Positions 26,417 to 35,147 of a stretch of DNA of 64,000 bases are shown here, piece after piece. The translations under genes and the position numbers were made by a program. Origin of the DNA: Candidatus Nitrososphaera evergladensis SR1 (GTDB lineage Archaea; Thermoproteota; Nitrososphaeria; Nitrososphaerales; Nitrososphaeraceae); assembly GCF_000730285.1 (NCBI RefSeq), contig NZ_CP007174.1, positions 1,674,001 through 1,738,000 of the forward strand, given 5' to 3'. Positions within the stretch are counted from its first letter, which is position 1; every line of letters begins with the position of its first letter. The notes under the pieces were generated by a model, which worked only from the letters and a program-made list of their open reading frames with translations, had not been told where the DNA came from and ran no database searches.

Positions 26417-28521
26417 CTATAGCCCTCCAAACAGATCCAGGTAAACCGTATGGTACCCGGAGGCAACTACAGAGACCATGGGAGCAATAACTTCCGTAAT
26501 CTTTTGCTTGGTTTCAGGATCAAACTCTGTTTGTGTTTTGGTTGCGAACTTGTATTCAATAAGCTTGCCAGTTGTGCCGATTAATTTGCCATCACTTAAT
26601 ACGTTTGCCACCACCGCGGACCCGTTATATGATGCAGTTACAGTAAACTTGACCGGCTTGTTGACCGCTACTTTTTGCGGGTTAACAGACACGTTCATTG
26701 TTTTTAGTGGTACAAAGGGGTTCTGGGCATCCCAAAGTGCGACTATAGGTTTCCACGGATGCTGCTCCCAGCCAAGCCACCACTGTTCGTAACCTTCAGG
26801 CACCTTGCCCCCCGACGCGATTCTCTGATCAACAAGTTCCTTTAATTCTCGTTTCCAATGGCGTACGCTTGCCAGGGCTTCTGATCTCTTTTTTCCGCTG
26901 TCGGGTCCTGTGAGAGGAGACGGCGTTTCAGGATGTTTTCCTTGGTCCGAGCTGTAAGTGAACCCATTTGCAGCATATTCTAGTTGCCAGATCTTGCGCC
27001 TCAGGCGAACTATTAGTGTAGTATTTCTCTCGCTGGAATTCTTTGTGGTTTGTTCTCCATAGGTGGCCGGATCTTTATCCCAGGCGGTTATCACATCATC
27101 TGCACGCATGAACCCATGGGCTACACGTATGCGAATTAGTCCCGGATCAATCGTCATTCCATCGTGGATATCGTGTTCTGGACGGATCACCACTACCGGC
27201 TTGCCCCAGCTGTTAGGCGGAAATAGAGATGATTCTGATATTTCCGAGGGCATAATATCTGCAGATGCACGCATACCAATGTCAAGTATGTTTGCGGGCG
27301 GATCGTAGGAATGAAGTGGCCCTCCACCGCCCAGAATAGGCTTTTGCGGATCAATCTCTGTAGACGAGGCAACTACTGCATAGATAAAATCGGCGCCTGC
27401 ATCAATGGCCGATTCTATTGGTGTGGTTGCCCTTACGCCCCCATCGATATACCAGTACGAGCCGACCTTGACTGGAGGGAAAACAAATGGTATGGATGAT
27501 GAAGCAAGAGCACCGCTTACAAGGCTGGTCATAACTGGGAACTGCTTCTTCGGACAATTCTCAAGCTGTTTTCGAAGCTGGGCTTGTTTATTGCGCAGCG
27601 CTGCGACACCAGCGAGGGCCCCTTTTTGCGGATCTTTATCATCGAAGGCGGAATCTTGCGCATCCTTTATTTGCGATTCGAGCTCGGCTATCTTTTTGAG
27701 GATTGGCCCGGAGCAAGCAGGATCATATTGCGTAACCAATGTCGGCGACCCATCGCGCTCAATTACTGCGCCAGTTTCAGTAACGTAGCGCAGTTTCCCA
27801 TCTTCAAGGGCCACCATGGCAAGCCGCAACTTGATACCGGATTTCGCAACCAGTTCGGGATGAAAGCTTGCTCTCTTGAGCATGGTGTCATGGATTGGGT
27901 CAAGATTGTACAGCGAGCGCGTTGCTAACAAAGACTGGATATCCTTTTTGACCTTGTCCAAGGCGCTGTCTCCTCCCGAGAACAGCCAAGCTATCAATCC
28001 AATAGGACCCAAAAGTACAGAGGAGCTGCAGTGGCGGTTACATCCTCCAGCAATTCTTTTGCATCTTTTTCAAATTTGGACGTATCTATTGCGTCTTTGT
28101 ACATATTGCCATTCTTCTTAAGAAGCAGCCAGATCTCTTCCAGTCCTGCGAGTCCCTGCAAGTGTCCATCGCTATCGCGGTTTGCCATTTTTTCTTTGGG
28201 CTCGCCTTCTGCCAGTTTGAGCGCGTTAATCGCACCTACGGACGTACCGCAAATAATCTTGGGAGCTATTTTGCGTAGCCGATAAAGGTAATTGACCACA
28301 CCAACTTCAAAATCACCGTGAGCTCCACCTCCACTAAGTACAAGTGCAACCTGAGGGACCATCCTTCCCGGATCTATCCTGACGTTTGTAGCTGTTGCTG
28401 CCGCTGTTGTCCCTAACGTAGATGCAGAAATGGTACTGCTACGCGGATCTAACCTTAGCTGCCGAACTTCCACGCTTGTCTCGTCTTCTACCGGTAAAGC
28501 CTTACTGGTTGCTTGGCTCAT
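26417..28521 (-). pseudogene. Patatin-like phospholipase, split by a one-base frameshift
   Basis: Two overlapping minus-strand frames make one patatin of about 700 residues. The first (28521-27994) carries the oxyanion loop LVLSGGGAHGDFEVGVV and the nucleophile elbow GTSVGAINA; the second (28012-26417) carries the catalytic Asp in WYIDGGVRATTP, plus a long C-terminal part ending in an Ig-like domain (VSVNPQKVAVNKPVKFTV). At about 28010-28015 the minus strand reads TACTTTTGGG; one extra T joins the frames as Leu-Tyr-Phe-Leu-Gly-Pro. Patatins hydrolyse membrane lipids. The usual GGGxRG is GGGAHG here. It fills the cassette between the two tRNA-Arg repeats, so it was probably acquired. The frameshift could be a homopolymer sequencing error. 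Confidence 0.8.
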
Positions 28522-28970
28522 GACTACCGTGGATTTGGATATAAGAGAACTATATATCCTTTTTATACCAAAATAGTTTTGTTATCGCCTAAATTGGACC
28601 TCCACAAGCATCTTCGCGCCCGCCCAAGCACGCTGTCTCCTGCATCATTCAGCCTTCAATGATTACCATAGACAAAAGCTGCAGTTATCGAAATTCTCTC
28701 TTGTATCTGAACCCTGTTTTCGTAATGTTCGAGTCCCTCTGGGCTCGTACTTTTTCGGTTGGAAATCTTTGTCCATTATCCTTATTATTGGATGAAATAT
28801 GTCGCTGATTGTCTAATATGAGTATGCATGGCCTTTTTCTAAAGTCTTCCATAACTAGTGGCAGCCAATTCTAGATGCTTTAGAATCAGAACAAATCTCA
28901 CCAAAACTGAAACCGTGCCCAAGAAATTACATCACAACATCAATGGTGGGCACAATCGAGAATATGCGAC
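28522..28970. other. Gene-free stretch around the attR-like repeat
   Basis: No frame here has coding character. The stretch contains the promoter region of the patatin gene and the attR-like 21-mer at 28727-28747, after which host sequence resumes. Nothing else is recognised. Confidence 0.5.
28727..28747 (+). repeat. attR-like copy of the tRNA-Arg 3' end
   Basis: GTTCGAGTCCCTCTGGG and CTCG repeats the end of tRNA-Arg with one mismatch, without the rest of a tRNA upstream (the preceding bases CGTAAT do not form a T-stem). It is the distal border of the 2.6-kb patatin cassette. Confidence 0.75.
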
Positions 28971-29126
28971 CTACTGGACGCCGGAGGGCACCATGTGTTT
29001 TTTGTGCTCGATAATAATAATATGACTTTCTAAATATGTCTTGTTTGCAAAACGCAAATGACATACCTCGCATTCAAAACCTTCAAGCTTTTCTTTCCTT
29101 GATTTTTCCATTACCGAGTACGTCAT
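28971..29126 (-). CDS. Single C2H2 zinc-finger mini-protein, 51 residues
   Basis: ATG 29126 to TAG 28971 encodes a protein with a textbook finger: FECEVCHLRFANKTYLESH and a second His (C-x2-C-x12-H-x5-H), with Phe and Leu at the expected core positions. Basic residues flank it. Single C2H2 fingers are frequent in ammonia-oxidising archaea; a similar finger is encoded at 48280. DNA, RNA or protein binding is possible. Confidence 0.65.
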   Translation of the reverse strand: MTYSVMEKSRKEKLEGFECEVCHLRFANKTYLESHIIIIEHKKHMVPSGVQ

Positions 29127-29257
29127 ATCCCTTTCCGAGCCTTGAGTTTAACTTAACTATGTTAGCCCGTTCTGCAACGAACGTGTGCTGTATAGGCATC
29201 GTGCTTTAATGTGGTACCTACTACATACGAGGGCAAAGAATACATCACAAGATGCCG

Positions 29258-29743
29258 CTAATCATGCTCGGCTAAAACCGTAACCGTGCCTTTCATCCAA
29301 GGATGCGGTATGCAGTGATAATGATAGACTCCAGCCTCTGTAAAAGTAAAATTGTATGTTTGTCCAGACGGCATCAGTCCGATGGTGGCTGTAGAATCGA
29401 ATTTTCCGCTTATCTTGTCTACATAGTCATTGTCACTGGTTACGCTGTGATACGTGTTGTCGTTGTTTTTCCATATGACTTTGTTGTTAGCGCCTAGACT
29501 AACACGAACATCGCTTGGAAAGAAGTTTTGCGCTTGAGACTCTAGCGAAGAACCCGGCAAAATCCCAACATTAGTAATGCTTGGAGGATTCAAAATGTCT
29601 TGAGGGACTCGAGGCTTCCTGTTTATCGTGGGTACGTAGTAGAATTGATAGTACACCAAGCTGATGGCTACTGCTACCAAAAATGTCATGACGGATATGC
29701 CTGCCGCCGTCTTTTGGTTTTTCTTCAACAGGACCATAGGCAA
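29258..29743 (-). CDS. Membrane-anchored plastocyanin-like blue copper protein
   Basis: One N-terminal membrane helix (AAGISVMTFLVAVAISLVYY) anchors a cupredoxin domain outside the cell. The type-1 copper ligands are present: His in NTYHSVTSD, then Cys, His and Met in YHYHCIPHPWMKG. Such proteins are thought to carry electrons in the copper-based respiratory chains of ammonia-oxidising archaea. ATG 29737 is an alternative start. It is monocistronic. Confidence 0.93.
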   Translation of the reverse strand: MPMVLLKKNQKTAAGISVMTFLVAVAISLVYYQFYYVPTINRKPRVPQDILNPPSITNVGILPGSSLESQAQNFFPSDVRVSLGANNKVIWKNNDNTYHSVTSDNDYVDKISGKFDSTATIGLMPSGQTYNFTFTEAGVYHYHCIPHPWMKGTVTVLAEHD

Positions 29744-30373
29744 TCACCAGAATCGGCAATAATGCAGGTTAGCCAGTTTCCTTCACAATTTCTCGCAGAT
29801 GGTCGTAGTAATTGTTGTGGATTTGGTTGAAACGAAAGACATTCTTTTTTCTGTCCTTCACCTTTCCAATATGATGATGATAAGGATGAGAAGTGGTAGA
29901 AGAAGGGCATCGATACCATATTCTTCTTACTGAAAGAATGCTAGGCTTCTAAGTGAAAGTGTCGAAGAGAAGAAGCCATCAATTTGATATCAGCTCGTCA
30001 TGTACTATAAAGATCGATTTCATTGCAAATAAGACTTGCTTAACAAGAGATCGGTGCATTACTTTATCTTAAGATGAAAAAGAAAGTCAATTACCGTCTT
30101 TGAGAGGTACATAAAATTTCCTGTAATGTGTCTTTAGAACTTTCTCCAGCAAGACACAGGAACCAGTTTAAGGCTATCTGGCCTGTAACAAGAACCATGC
30201 ACCCACTAATGCCCTATCCAACCCGTGACGGTTTCTGCCTTTTTGTAGAAAAGGTGCCAGGATCCACTGAGGGACCTGAAACTTCTGGGCCCGTCTTCTC
30301 TCGTACGACAATATAACTCGCCGTGCGGAGACTCCAAAGACTCGTTTTCGAGCGCTAATCACTGTTACATCCT
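29744..30373. other. 630-base gene-free stretch
   Basis: Frames on both strands are short and lack coding character. The stretch holds the upstream region of the plastocyanin gene (AT-rich, with TAATAATG-like boxes around 29757) and the 3' flank of the winged-helix gene at 30374. No RNA gene or repeat was recognised. Confidence 0.4.
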
Positions 30374-30694
30374 CTACGCCATTGCCTGCAATTTAGTAGT
30401 TAGTCTGGTCGCAAAAATCGAGTCAGTCGCTTCGATTGTGCTGGCCAATGCTTGCAACACCTTGCGGCCTTTCTCTGTGGTATTTGCGTACTGTTTGTGC
30501 CGCAAGTCAGATACGCCCTCGCGCCTGCCATTTTCCAGCAGCCCGTTTTCAATCAAGACAGCCAGGTAGTAATTTGTCTGTTCGTAACTCAGGTTTGCCC
30601 TGCTCATGATATGGGTCTTTTTCTGCGGCACCAAACACAAATCCAGAATATCGCGTATGATTTCGAATCGGGTGCGGTTATTCGTTCTCTTCAT
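30374..30694 (-). CDS. Winged-helix DNA-binding protein
   Basis: A 106-residue single-domain regulator: FEIIRDILDLC (helix 1), KKTHIMSRANLSYEQTNYYLAVLIENGLLE (helix-turn-helix), a wing (LRHKQYANTTEKGRKVL) and a dimerisation helix. It is a paralogue of the proteins at 32395 (HIMYKANLTYEQLNDYVSPLL) and, more distantly, 33640. These small archaeal winged helices are DNA-binding dimers; the targets are unknown. Confidence 0.85.
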   Translation of the reverse strand: MKRTNNRTRFEIIRDILDLCLVPQKKTHIMSRANLSYEQTNYYLAVLIENGLLENGRREGVSDLRHKQYANTTEKGRKVLQALASTIEATDSIFATRLTTKLQAMA

Positions 30695-30947
30695 CGTACC
30701 CTGCCTCTCTTTATTGCCAGAGCGAACAATAATTCGATCATGTCGCTCTTAATAACGTCATACTAATAATCAAGAGTCGCGGCCTTTTCTCATCTGCTGC
30801 CAAACACGACCCCGACCTGAATGTGCACTTTGCTGTCATGGCGCGCCAACCGTCTGACGACGTTACTGAATGACACAAGAAAAGCAATATCTACAGAAAT
30901 GAGCAAGGGCGGCCTCTACTATTCGTCGACCGTTATTCGTTAAATCA

Positions 30948-30984
30948 CCCCTACCAGTCAGACACAGCACTGCCCTGATAGGGG
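30948..30984. repeat. GC-rich hairpin, copy 1
   Basis: CCCCTACCAGTCAG at the left pairs with CTGATAGGGG at the right (CCCCTA/TAGGGG and CAG/CTG with a bulge), 37 bases in all. A second hairpin, TCAGGC...GCCTGA, follows at 31023-31057. Confidence 0.55.
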
Positions 30985-31268
30985 TCTCGGTGCATATTGG
31001 GTTATGCTAGGTTGTTTCTTGCTCAGGCGCACGCTATATGCCGATAAACGGGCCTGACAGCATATTATGTTTTCACGATCTTACAGTTATGACTTGCTGA
31101 TCTTTGTTTGAAATGTCGTTATACGGTTTGGTGCGAGCAAAACCTTCTTGCACAATTCTCCAGGCGGCTTTTTGAGCGAGCCCACAAATGCATGTTTTGA
31201 TGACGAATATTGTTGGCTCTGATGGTTGTGTTACATGACTTGCCCGGGCACGGCGCCGGCTCGCATTA

Positions 31269-31296
31269 TTTTTAATGCAAAATTTTTAATGCAAAA
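31269..31296 (+). repeat. Tandem 14-mer, two copies
   Basis: TTTTTAATGCAAAA occurs twice without a spacer, 27 bases before hairpin copy 2. It may be a duplicated TATA/operator element for a transcript containing that hairpin. Confidence 0.5.
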
Positions 31297-31322
31297 TCAG
31301 GTCGTATGGATTATGTTAGTCA

Positions 31323-31359
31323 GCCCCTACCCTCGAGATTAGACGGCGCGGGCAGGGGC
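31323..31359. repeat. GC-rich hairpin, copy 2
   Basis: GCCCCTACCC pairs with GGGCAGGGGC (one mismatch), 37 bases long like copy 1. It is again followed after about 40 bases by TTGCTCAGGC and a GCCTGA partner (31401-31428), so the two-hairpin arrangement is repeated. Confidence 0.6.
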
Positions 31360-32291
31360 ATGGCTTTTCAGTAGTTTTTTGGGTACTGTCTTAGACTTGC
31401 TCAGGCACGAATGAGAGAACATGCCTGATAGTAGACAATCAACGTAGCGATGTGTTTAAGGCTTGCTTACCAACCAAAAAGTAATCTTGTTACCTAAGTT
31501 GACTTTACTTACTTGCGAATAAGTATACGATATAATCGAAAACTATCATTATTCGCTGATAATTGGCATTATTATTATTATATAAATTCAAAATACACTA
31601 TCAACGCTATTTTTTGCACCAAACACAAAACTTGTTTATGGTTTGGCGCTATAAGGTATTTTTGGCTTGTCTTTTGCTGTCAAGGGGTTCTGTTCGATAA
31701 AGAGACAGGGTCAGGCCTTCCCGTGCGGACAAATCACAAATGGTCCTCACGCGGATTTGCTACACTCAAATGACTGCAAAACTCGGCTTGTTTTTCTATT
31801 TTTTTTATAATATCTAAAAATAGCAGATTCGCTTATCGACGTCCATAAATCAAGCTGAAACAAGCCAGCGACCCATCAGCCCAATCGTTCTAGCCATTCT
31901 GACTTTTATTGCAAGCAGGTTTGGCGGTTCGCCAGGGTCTTACGCATCTATCGCGACTAGTCCGGTCGGTTTTTATTTGCTGGTTAGAAAAGATGTAAAA
32001 CGTTATTTGTTGCACTAGTGGGCAGTGTGACAATGCTTTTCAAGATATTGCAAAATCCGCAGGAATGCGAGCAAACAGCTGCATGCCCTTGCATACTAGG
32101 TCACATGTTCGGTAAAACATAAACTGCATAATGCGGCAAATTTACCTCTCAGTCTTAGATAACAAAAAATACTATTTCGCCAATAAGCAAGTCTTAAAAG
32201 TGATATTACTTTGATCGATACTATCAGACATGATAGCAACCATGTCTGAGCCAACGGTGTTGCCAAAAAAAAGACTGCAATCTGCAACCAA

Positions 32292-32332
32292 GCCCCTACC
32301 TACCGCTAGGTGTGTCTGTTCTCGGTAGGGGC
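32292..32332. repeat. GC-rich hairpin, copy 3
   Basis: GCCCCTACC and GGTAGGGGC form a perfect 9-bp stem with a 23-base loop. It lies 62 bases past the stop of the winged-helix gene at 32395 and lacks the second hairpin found with copies 1 and 2, so it might also act as a terminator. Confidence 0.6.
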
Positions 32333-32394
32333 AATTAATCTAATAAAGCAAAAATTTCCTCTTGCTTTTGAAGCATACGTCGTTGTCGTCATCA

Positions 32395-32697
32395 TCAGTT
32401 TGCTTGCGGCTTGTTGAAGAGCGAGTTTACGTGCCGTACGGCTTTTGCCAAGTCTTGCAATACCTGTCTGCCCATCTCGGTCGTAATATAGTAGGCGTGT
32501 CCACCTACTTTATCACAGTCTGTTGGCTCCCGATGTCCGTGCCGCTTTGCCAGGAGACCCCTTGACAGCAGCGGCGACACATAGTCGTTTAGCTGTTCGT
32601 ACGTCAAGTTTGCCTTGTACATGATGTGCGTGCGCTTTTTCGGCTCGTTGGCGCAGAGCTGTAGAATGTCGTGTGTTATCTCTACCTTGCCGCGCAT
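32395..32697 (-). CDS. Winged-helix DNA-binding protein
   Basis: Starting at ATG 32697, the 100-residue product MRGKVEITHDILQLC... has the same helix-turn-helix as the gene at 30374 (KKRTHIMYKANLTYEQLNDYV), a wing (HAYYITTEMGRQVLQ) and a C-terminal helix. The frame is open to 32808, but the added 37 residues are basic, unlike paralogues, and contain a TATA-like TTATAA at about 32791-32796. The shorter form is therefore preferred. Confidence 0.8.
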   Translation of the reverse strand: MRGKVEITHDILQLCANEPKKRTHIMYKANLTYEQLNDYVSPLLSRGLLAKRHGHREPTDCDKVGGHAYYITTEMGRQVLQDLAKAVRHVNSLFNKPQAN

Positions 32698-33047
32698 TGT
32701 TCGGCTTGCCTTACTCGCGCTTTTGCGTGTGTGAGGCTTGTTCGTACTATTTACCAACAAAACCACGGTTTGTCGATTGCGTTGCAACGACTTATAACAC
32801 TTGTTCATTTTTCTGCAAGAATTTTGTTTGCCAGCGAGGGTCGTTTTACCTAATTATGAGAGTATCAGACATGTTTGGCAAAACACAGAGTTTTTTGTTT
32901 CGACAAATCAGAGATATCACACAGAATATAGAGTATGATACAGTAGCAACCATTTTTGATAATTGCAGGCACCCGGGATGCGGATCAGAAACGTGTGCAA
33001 TGAATTGGATTGTAAGGGTGCCCTTGAATATTGCTATCCATACTATA

Positions 33048-33650
33048 CTATTCTACATCTTCAAGCAGCATGGTTTCAAATGCTACGGCCTTGTCAGGCT
33101 CTGACGCATAAATCACGTGGTGGTGGTTTTTCAAAAGTCCCCTGATCCATTCATCCCTGCGGGATTGCTCTATCCCGGAAATGTCATAATAGCACATCTG
33201 CGAGCAATCAAATTCCTCAAAATGCTCGTGGCCTGATTTTTCAACGGCCAGTCCCAGCGTCATCCCTTCTTTTGTTTCCGTGTCCGTTATCGTCCTGCCG
33301 ACAAACCTGTAGGGCGGCCTCATGCCTTTGGTGGATTCTTCTCTTATGCGTCTGAGAGTGCTGAGCATGTCAAGCTTGCCGGCATCAGACCTTTCAGTGC
33401 GATAAATGCGCAAAGAGTTTGCCTGCTTGTACGAATCGACATCAATGCCCTTGGCAGACAGCCGCTCTTCAATCGTCTTGGGCTCGTCGGGGCTAAAGAA
33501 AATGCACGACTCGCCTTTCTGCAGCCCATTCAAAAGATACCGGGCTATGACTACATCTGCATACTTTGGATTGTCGTACAGCAGGACGATGTGGTTGTTT
33601 CCCTCCATCCGGTCAAGGAACTTTATCGGCCGGTAATTTTTAGCGCTCAT
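33048..33650 (-). CDS. MEDS-domain (DcmR-type) sensory protein
   Basis: The product has a RecA-like MEDS domain known from methanogens and methylotrophs: HIVLLYDNPKYADVVIARYLLNGL, GESCIFFSPDEPKTIEERL, a central LRIYRTE, then FDCSQMCYYDISGIEQ and HHVIYASEP. Such domains bind hydrocarbon-derived or nucleotide ligands; which one is unknown. ATG 33650 overlaps the upstream winged-helix gene by 11 nt (TTATGAGCGCTAA), so sensor and DNA-binding protein are made together and probably work as a two-part regulator. The frame extends to 33680, but only within the upstream gene. Confidence 0.82.
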   Translation of the reverse strand: MSAKNYRPIKFLDRMEGNNHIVLLYDNPKYADVVIARYLLNGLQKGESCIFFSPDEPKTIEERLSAKGIDVDSYKQANSLRIYRTERSDAGKLDMLSTLRRIREESTKGMRPPYRFVGRTITDTETKEGMTLGLAVEKSGHEHFEEFDCSQMCYYDISGIEQSRRDEWIRGLLKNHHHVIYASEPDKAVAFETMLLEDVE

Positions 33651-33960
33651 AAACCCCCATCTCTCCCCCAGAAGGAACATCCAGATACTTTACCCCCATT
33701 GCAATGACAAAGTCCTTTATACGATCATAATCTTGCAAAAAGTCCCGGCCCTTCTCGGTTATACCAAGCGGATCTTGTATTATCATCTTTTTGCTTTCCA
33801 GTTCATCTAGGTACCTTGCAAGCTTGTCGTAAGCAAGGTTGCTAAGGGTCTGCACCCGGGTAGGTTTTGCCTCGCCGTTTGTCAATTCCTGCGCGATTGC
33901 ACTGAGGATGTCGTTATATATCTCCATCTTGTTTCGCTTCGGCTTTGGCAAAACTATCAT
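33640..33960 (-). CDS. Winged-helix DNA-binding protein coupled to MEDS sensor
   Basis: A 106-residue regulator: KMEIYNDILSAIAQELTNG, PTRVQTLSNLAYDKLARYLDEL (helix-turn-helix), then a short wing (DPLGITEKGRDFLQDYDRI). It is the third member of the winged-helix set in 3.6 kb and the only one with a downstream overlapping gene. It likely binds the promoter of its own operon or of the divergent DUF1428-type gene at 34034. Confidence 0.82.
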   Translation of the reverse strand: MIVLPKPKRNKMEIYNDILSAIAQELTNGEAKPTRVQTLSNLAYDKLARYLDELESKKMIIQDPLGITEKGRDFLQDYDRIKDFVIAMGVKYLDVPSGGEMGVYER

Positions 33961-34033
33961 GGTTGACCCTTCCTAATTAATAAGCCTCCCCTTGGGGCGG
34001 AATCCATTATATGTTATCTGAAAACATACACCT

Positions 34034-34453
34034 ATGAACAACAACAATAAAACCGAGTCCGCCGCGCAAAAAACGACGGCAACAACTTCATCATCAAGTC
34101 ACCTGGAGGCATTCCTTTACAGGGTGCCAAAAAAGAACCACGACGCCGTCGCGCAGAACCTGAAGCAATTCGTGCCGTGGTTTGAGAAACAGGGAGTAAG
34201 AATCGAGTACTACCAACTTGGCAACTACAAGATCATGGAGGGCATAGACGGCATTGCCAAGACCCTTTCCGCCGGCGAAGATGAAGACATCTGGATGGAG
34301 CTGCAATACTTTAGGGACTACAAGCACTGCGAAGACGCCTATGCAAAGATGATGCAGGACAAAAGCATCGAACAACTTGGAAAAGAGTTCTTTGGCCTTA
34401 TCACCCAGGGGACAAGCCTTGTCAACGGCAGGTTCAACAGGCTGCGTGTGTAA
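34034..34453 (+). CDS. DUF1428-like protein (dimeric alpha/beta barrel type)
   Basis: After a low-complexity Asn/Thr/Ser leader (residues 1-24), the core reads FLYRVPKKNHDAVAQNLKQFVPWFEKQG, DIWMELQYFRDYKHCEDAYAKMMQDKSI and ends near VNGRFNRLRV. The VPKKN motif and strand pattern fit DUF1428/YbaA-type proteins, whose role is unknown. It is divergent from the winged-helix/MEDS pair and followed by a broken AHSA1 gene. Confidence 0.7.
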   Translation: MNNNNKTESAAQKTTATTSSSSHLEAFLYRVPKKNHDAVAQNLKQFVPWFEKQGVRIEYYQLGNYKIMEGIDGIAKTLSAGEDEDIWMELQYFRDYKHCEDAYAKMMQDKSIEQLGKEFFGLITQGTSLVNGRFNRLRV

Positions 34454-34495
34454 AAAGGCCACGAGCCAATAAGTGAGAAGAGTGAAACGATATAC

Positions 34496-35018
34496 ATGGC
34501 GGCAAAGGATAACGATACAAAAATTACTTCAGAGCCGGAAAAGCAGGAACTAGTGATAACGCGGAGTTTGACGCGCCGCGCGAGCTTGTGTTCAACGCAT
34601 ACGCCAATCCAGAACTTTATGTACAATGGCTTGGACCGCGAAGGCTGAAAATGACGCTTGAAAGGTTCGAGCCAACAAGCGGCGGTTCATGGCGATACAT
34701 CCACCAAGATGAAAAAGATGGAAGCAAGTATATGCATTTCATGGAGTAAATCATGAAGTTGCACGGCCAGAGAGGATCATCAGCACGTTTGAATTTGAGG
34801 GCCTGCCAGAACCGGGACACGTGGCCCTTGAAACGGCCACGTTTAAAGAGCTGCAGGGTGGCAGGACAACAAGGGTAACGGCCAAGACGATTTTCCAGTC
34901 AGTCGCGGATCGTGATGCCGCGCTCCACAGCGGCATGGAAAAAGGAGTCGCAGAGTCGCACGAACGGCTCGACGAGCTTTTGGCAAAAGTGCGAAAAAAT
35001 GACACAGTTCGTTTGTAG
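34496..35018 (+). pseudogene. AHSA1/SRPBCC-domain protein with two frameshifts
   Basis: Three frames in succession give one START-like protein: MAAKDNDTKIT...VITR, then FDAPRELVFNAYANPELYVQW and [19 protein letters not shown], then [21 protein letters not shown] to the end ([13 protein letters not shown]). The first break (about 34563) is a lost G in CGGAG; the second (about 34741) makes a premature TAA. AHSA1-like proteins bind hydrophobic ligands or act as stress proteins. Two separate lesions make a sequencing error less likely than real decay. Confidence 0.75.
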
Positions 35019-35147
35019 CTCATGAACATGTTGCTGACATAGATTTTTTTCTCCGGATCCGTCAGTCACACACACATGCCACAAAAAAGCCGGACAAAGC
35101 TACTAGAACCTGGCAAAGCGCTCTTTAAATAACATGTCCAGCCTAAC

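Larger units (their letters stand above)
30695..32394. other. 1.7-kb gene-free stretch with repeated hairpins
   Basis: No credible protein gene lies here: the few open frames are rich in Tyr, Cys and Phe and span AT-rich sequence. Instead it holds three GCCCCTACC-type hairpins (30948, 31323, 32292), two TCAGGC/GCCTGA hairpins (31023-31057 and 31401-31428), and a tandem 14-mer (31269-31296). It lies between two paralogous winged-helix genes. Small RNA genes are the simplest explanation. Confidence 0.55.

Noticed and set aside
31513-31773. 86-codon plus-strand frame
   Set aside because: Very rich in Tyr, Phe and Cys, lies across AT-rich non-coding sequence and has no recognisable pattern.
30948-32332. 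CRISPR array
   Set aside because: The repeated hairpins are few, irregularly spaced (hundreds of bases apart) and differ in their loops. No regular repeat-spacer array or cas gene occurs in the window.
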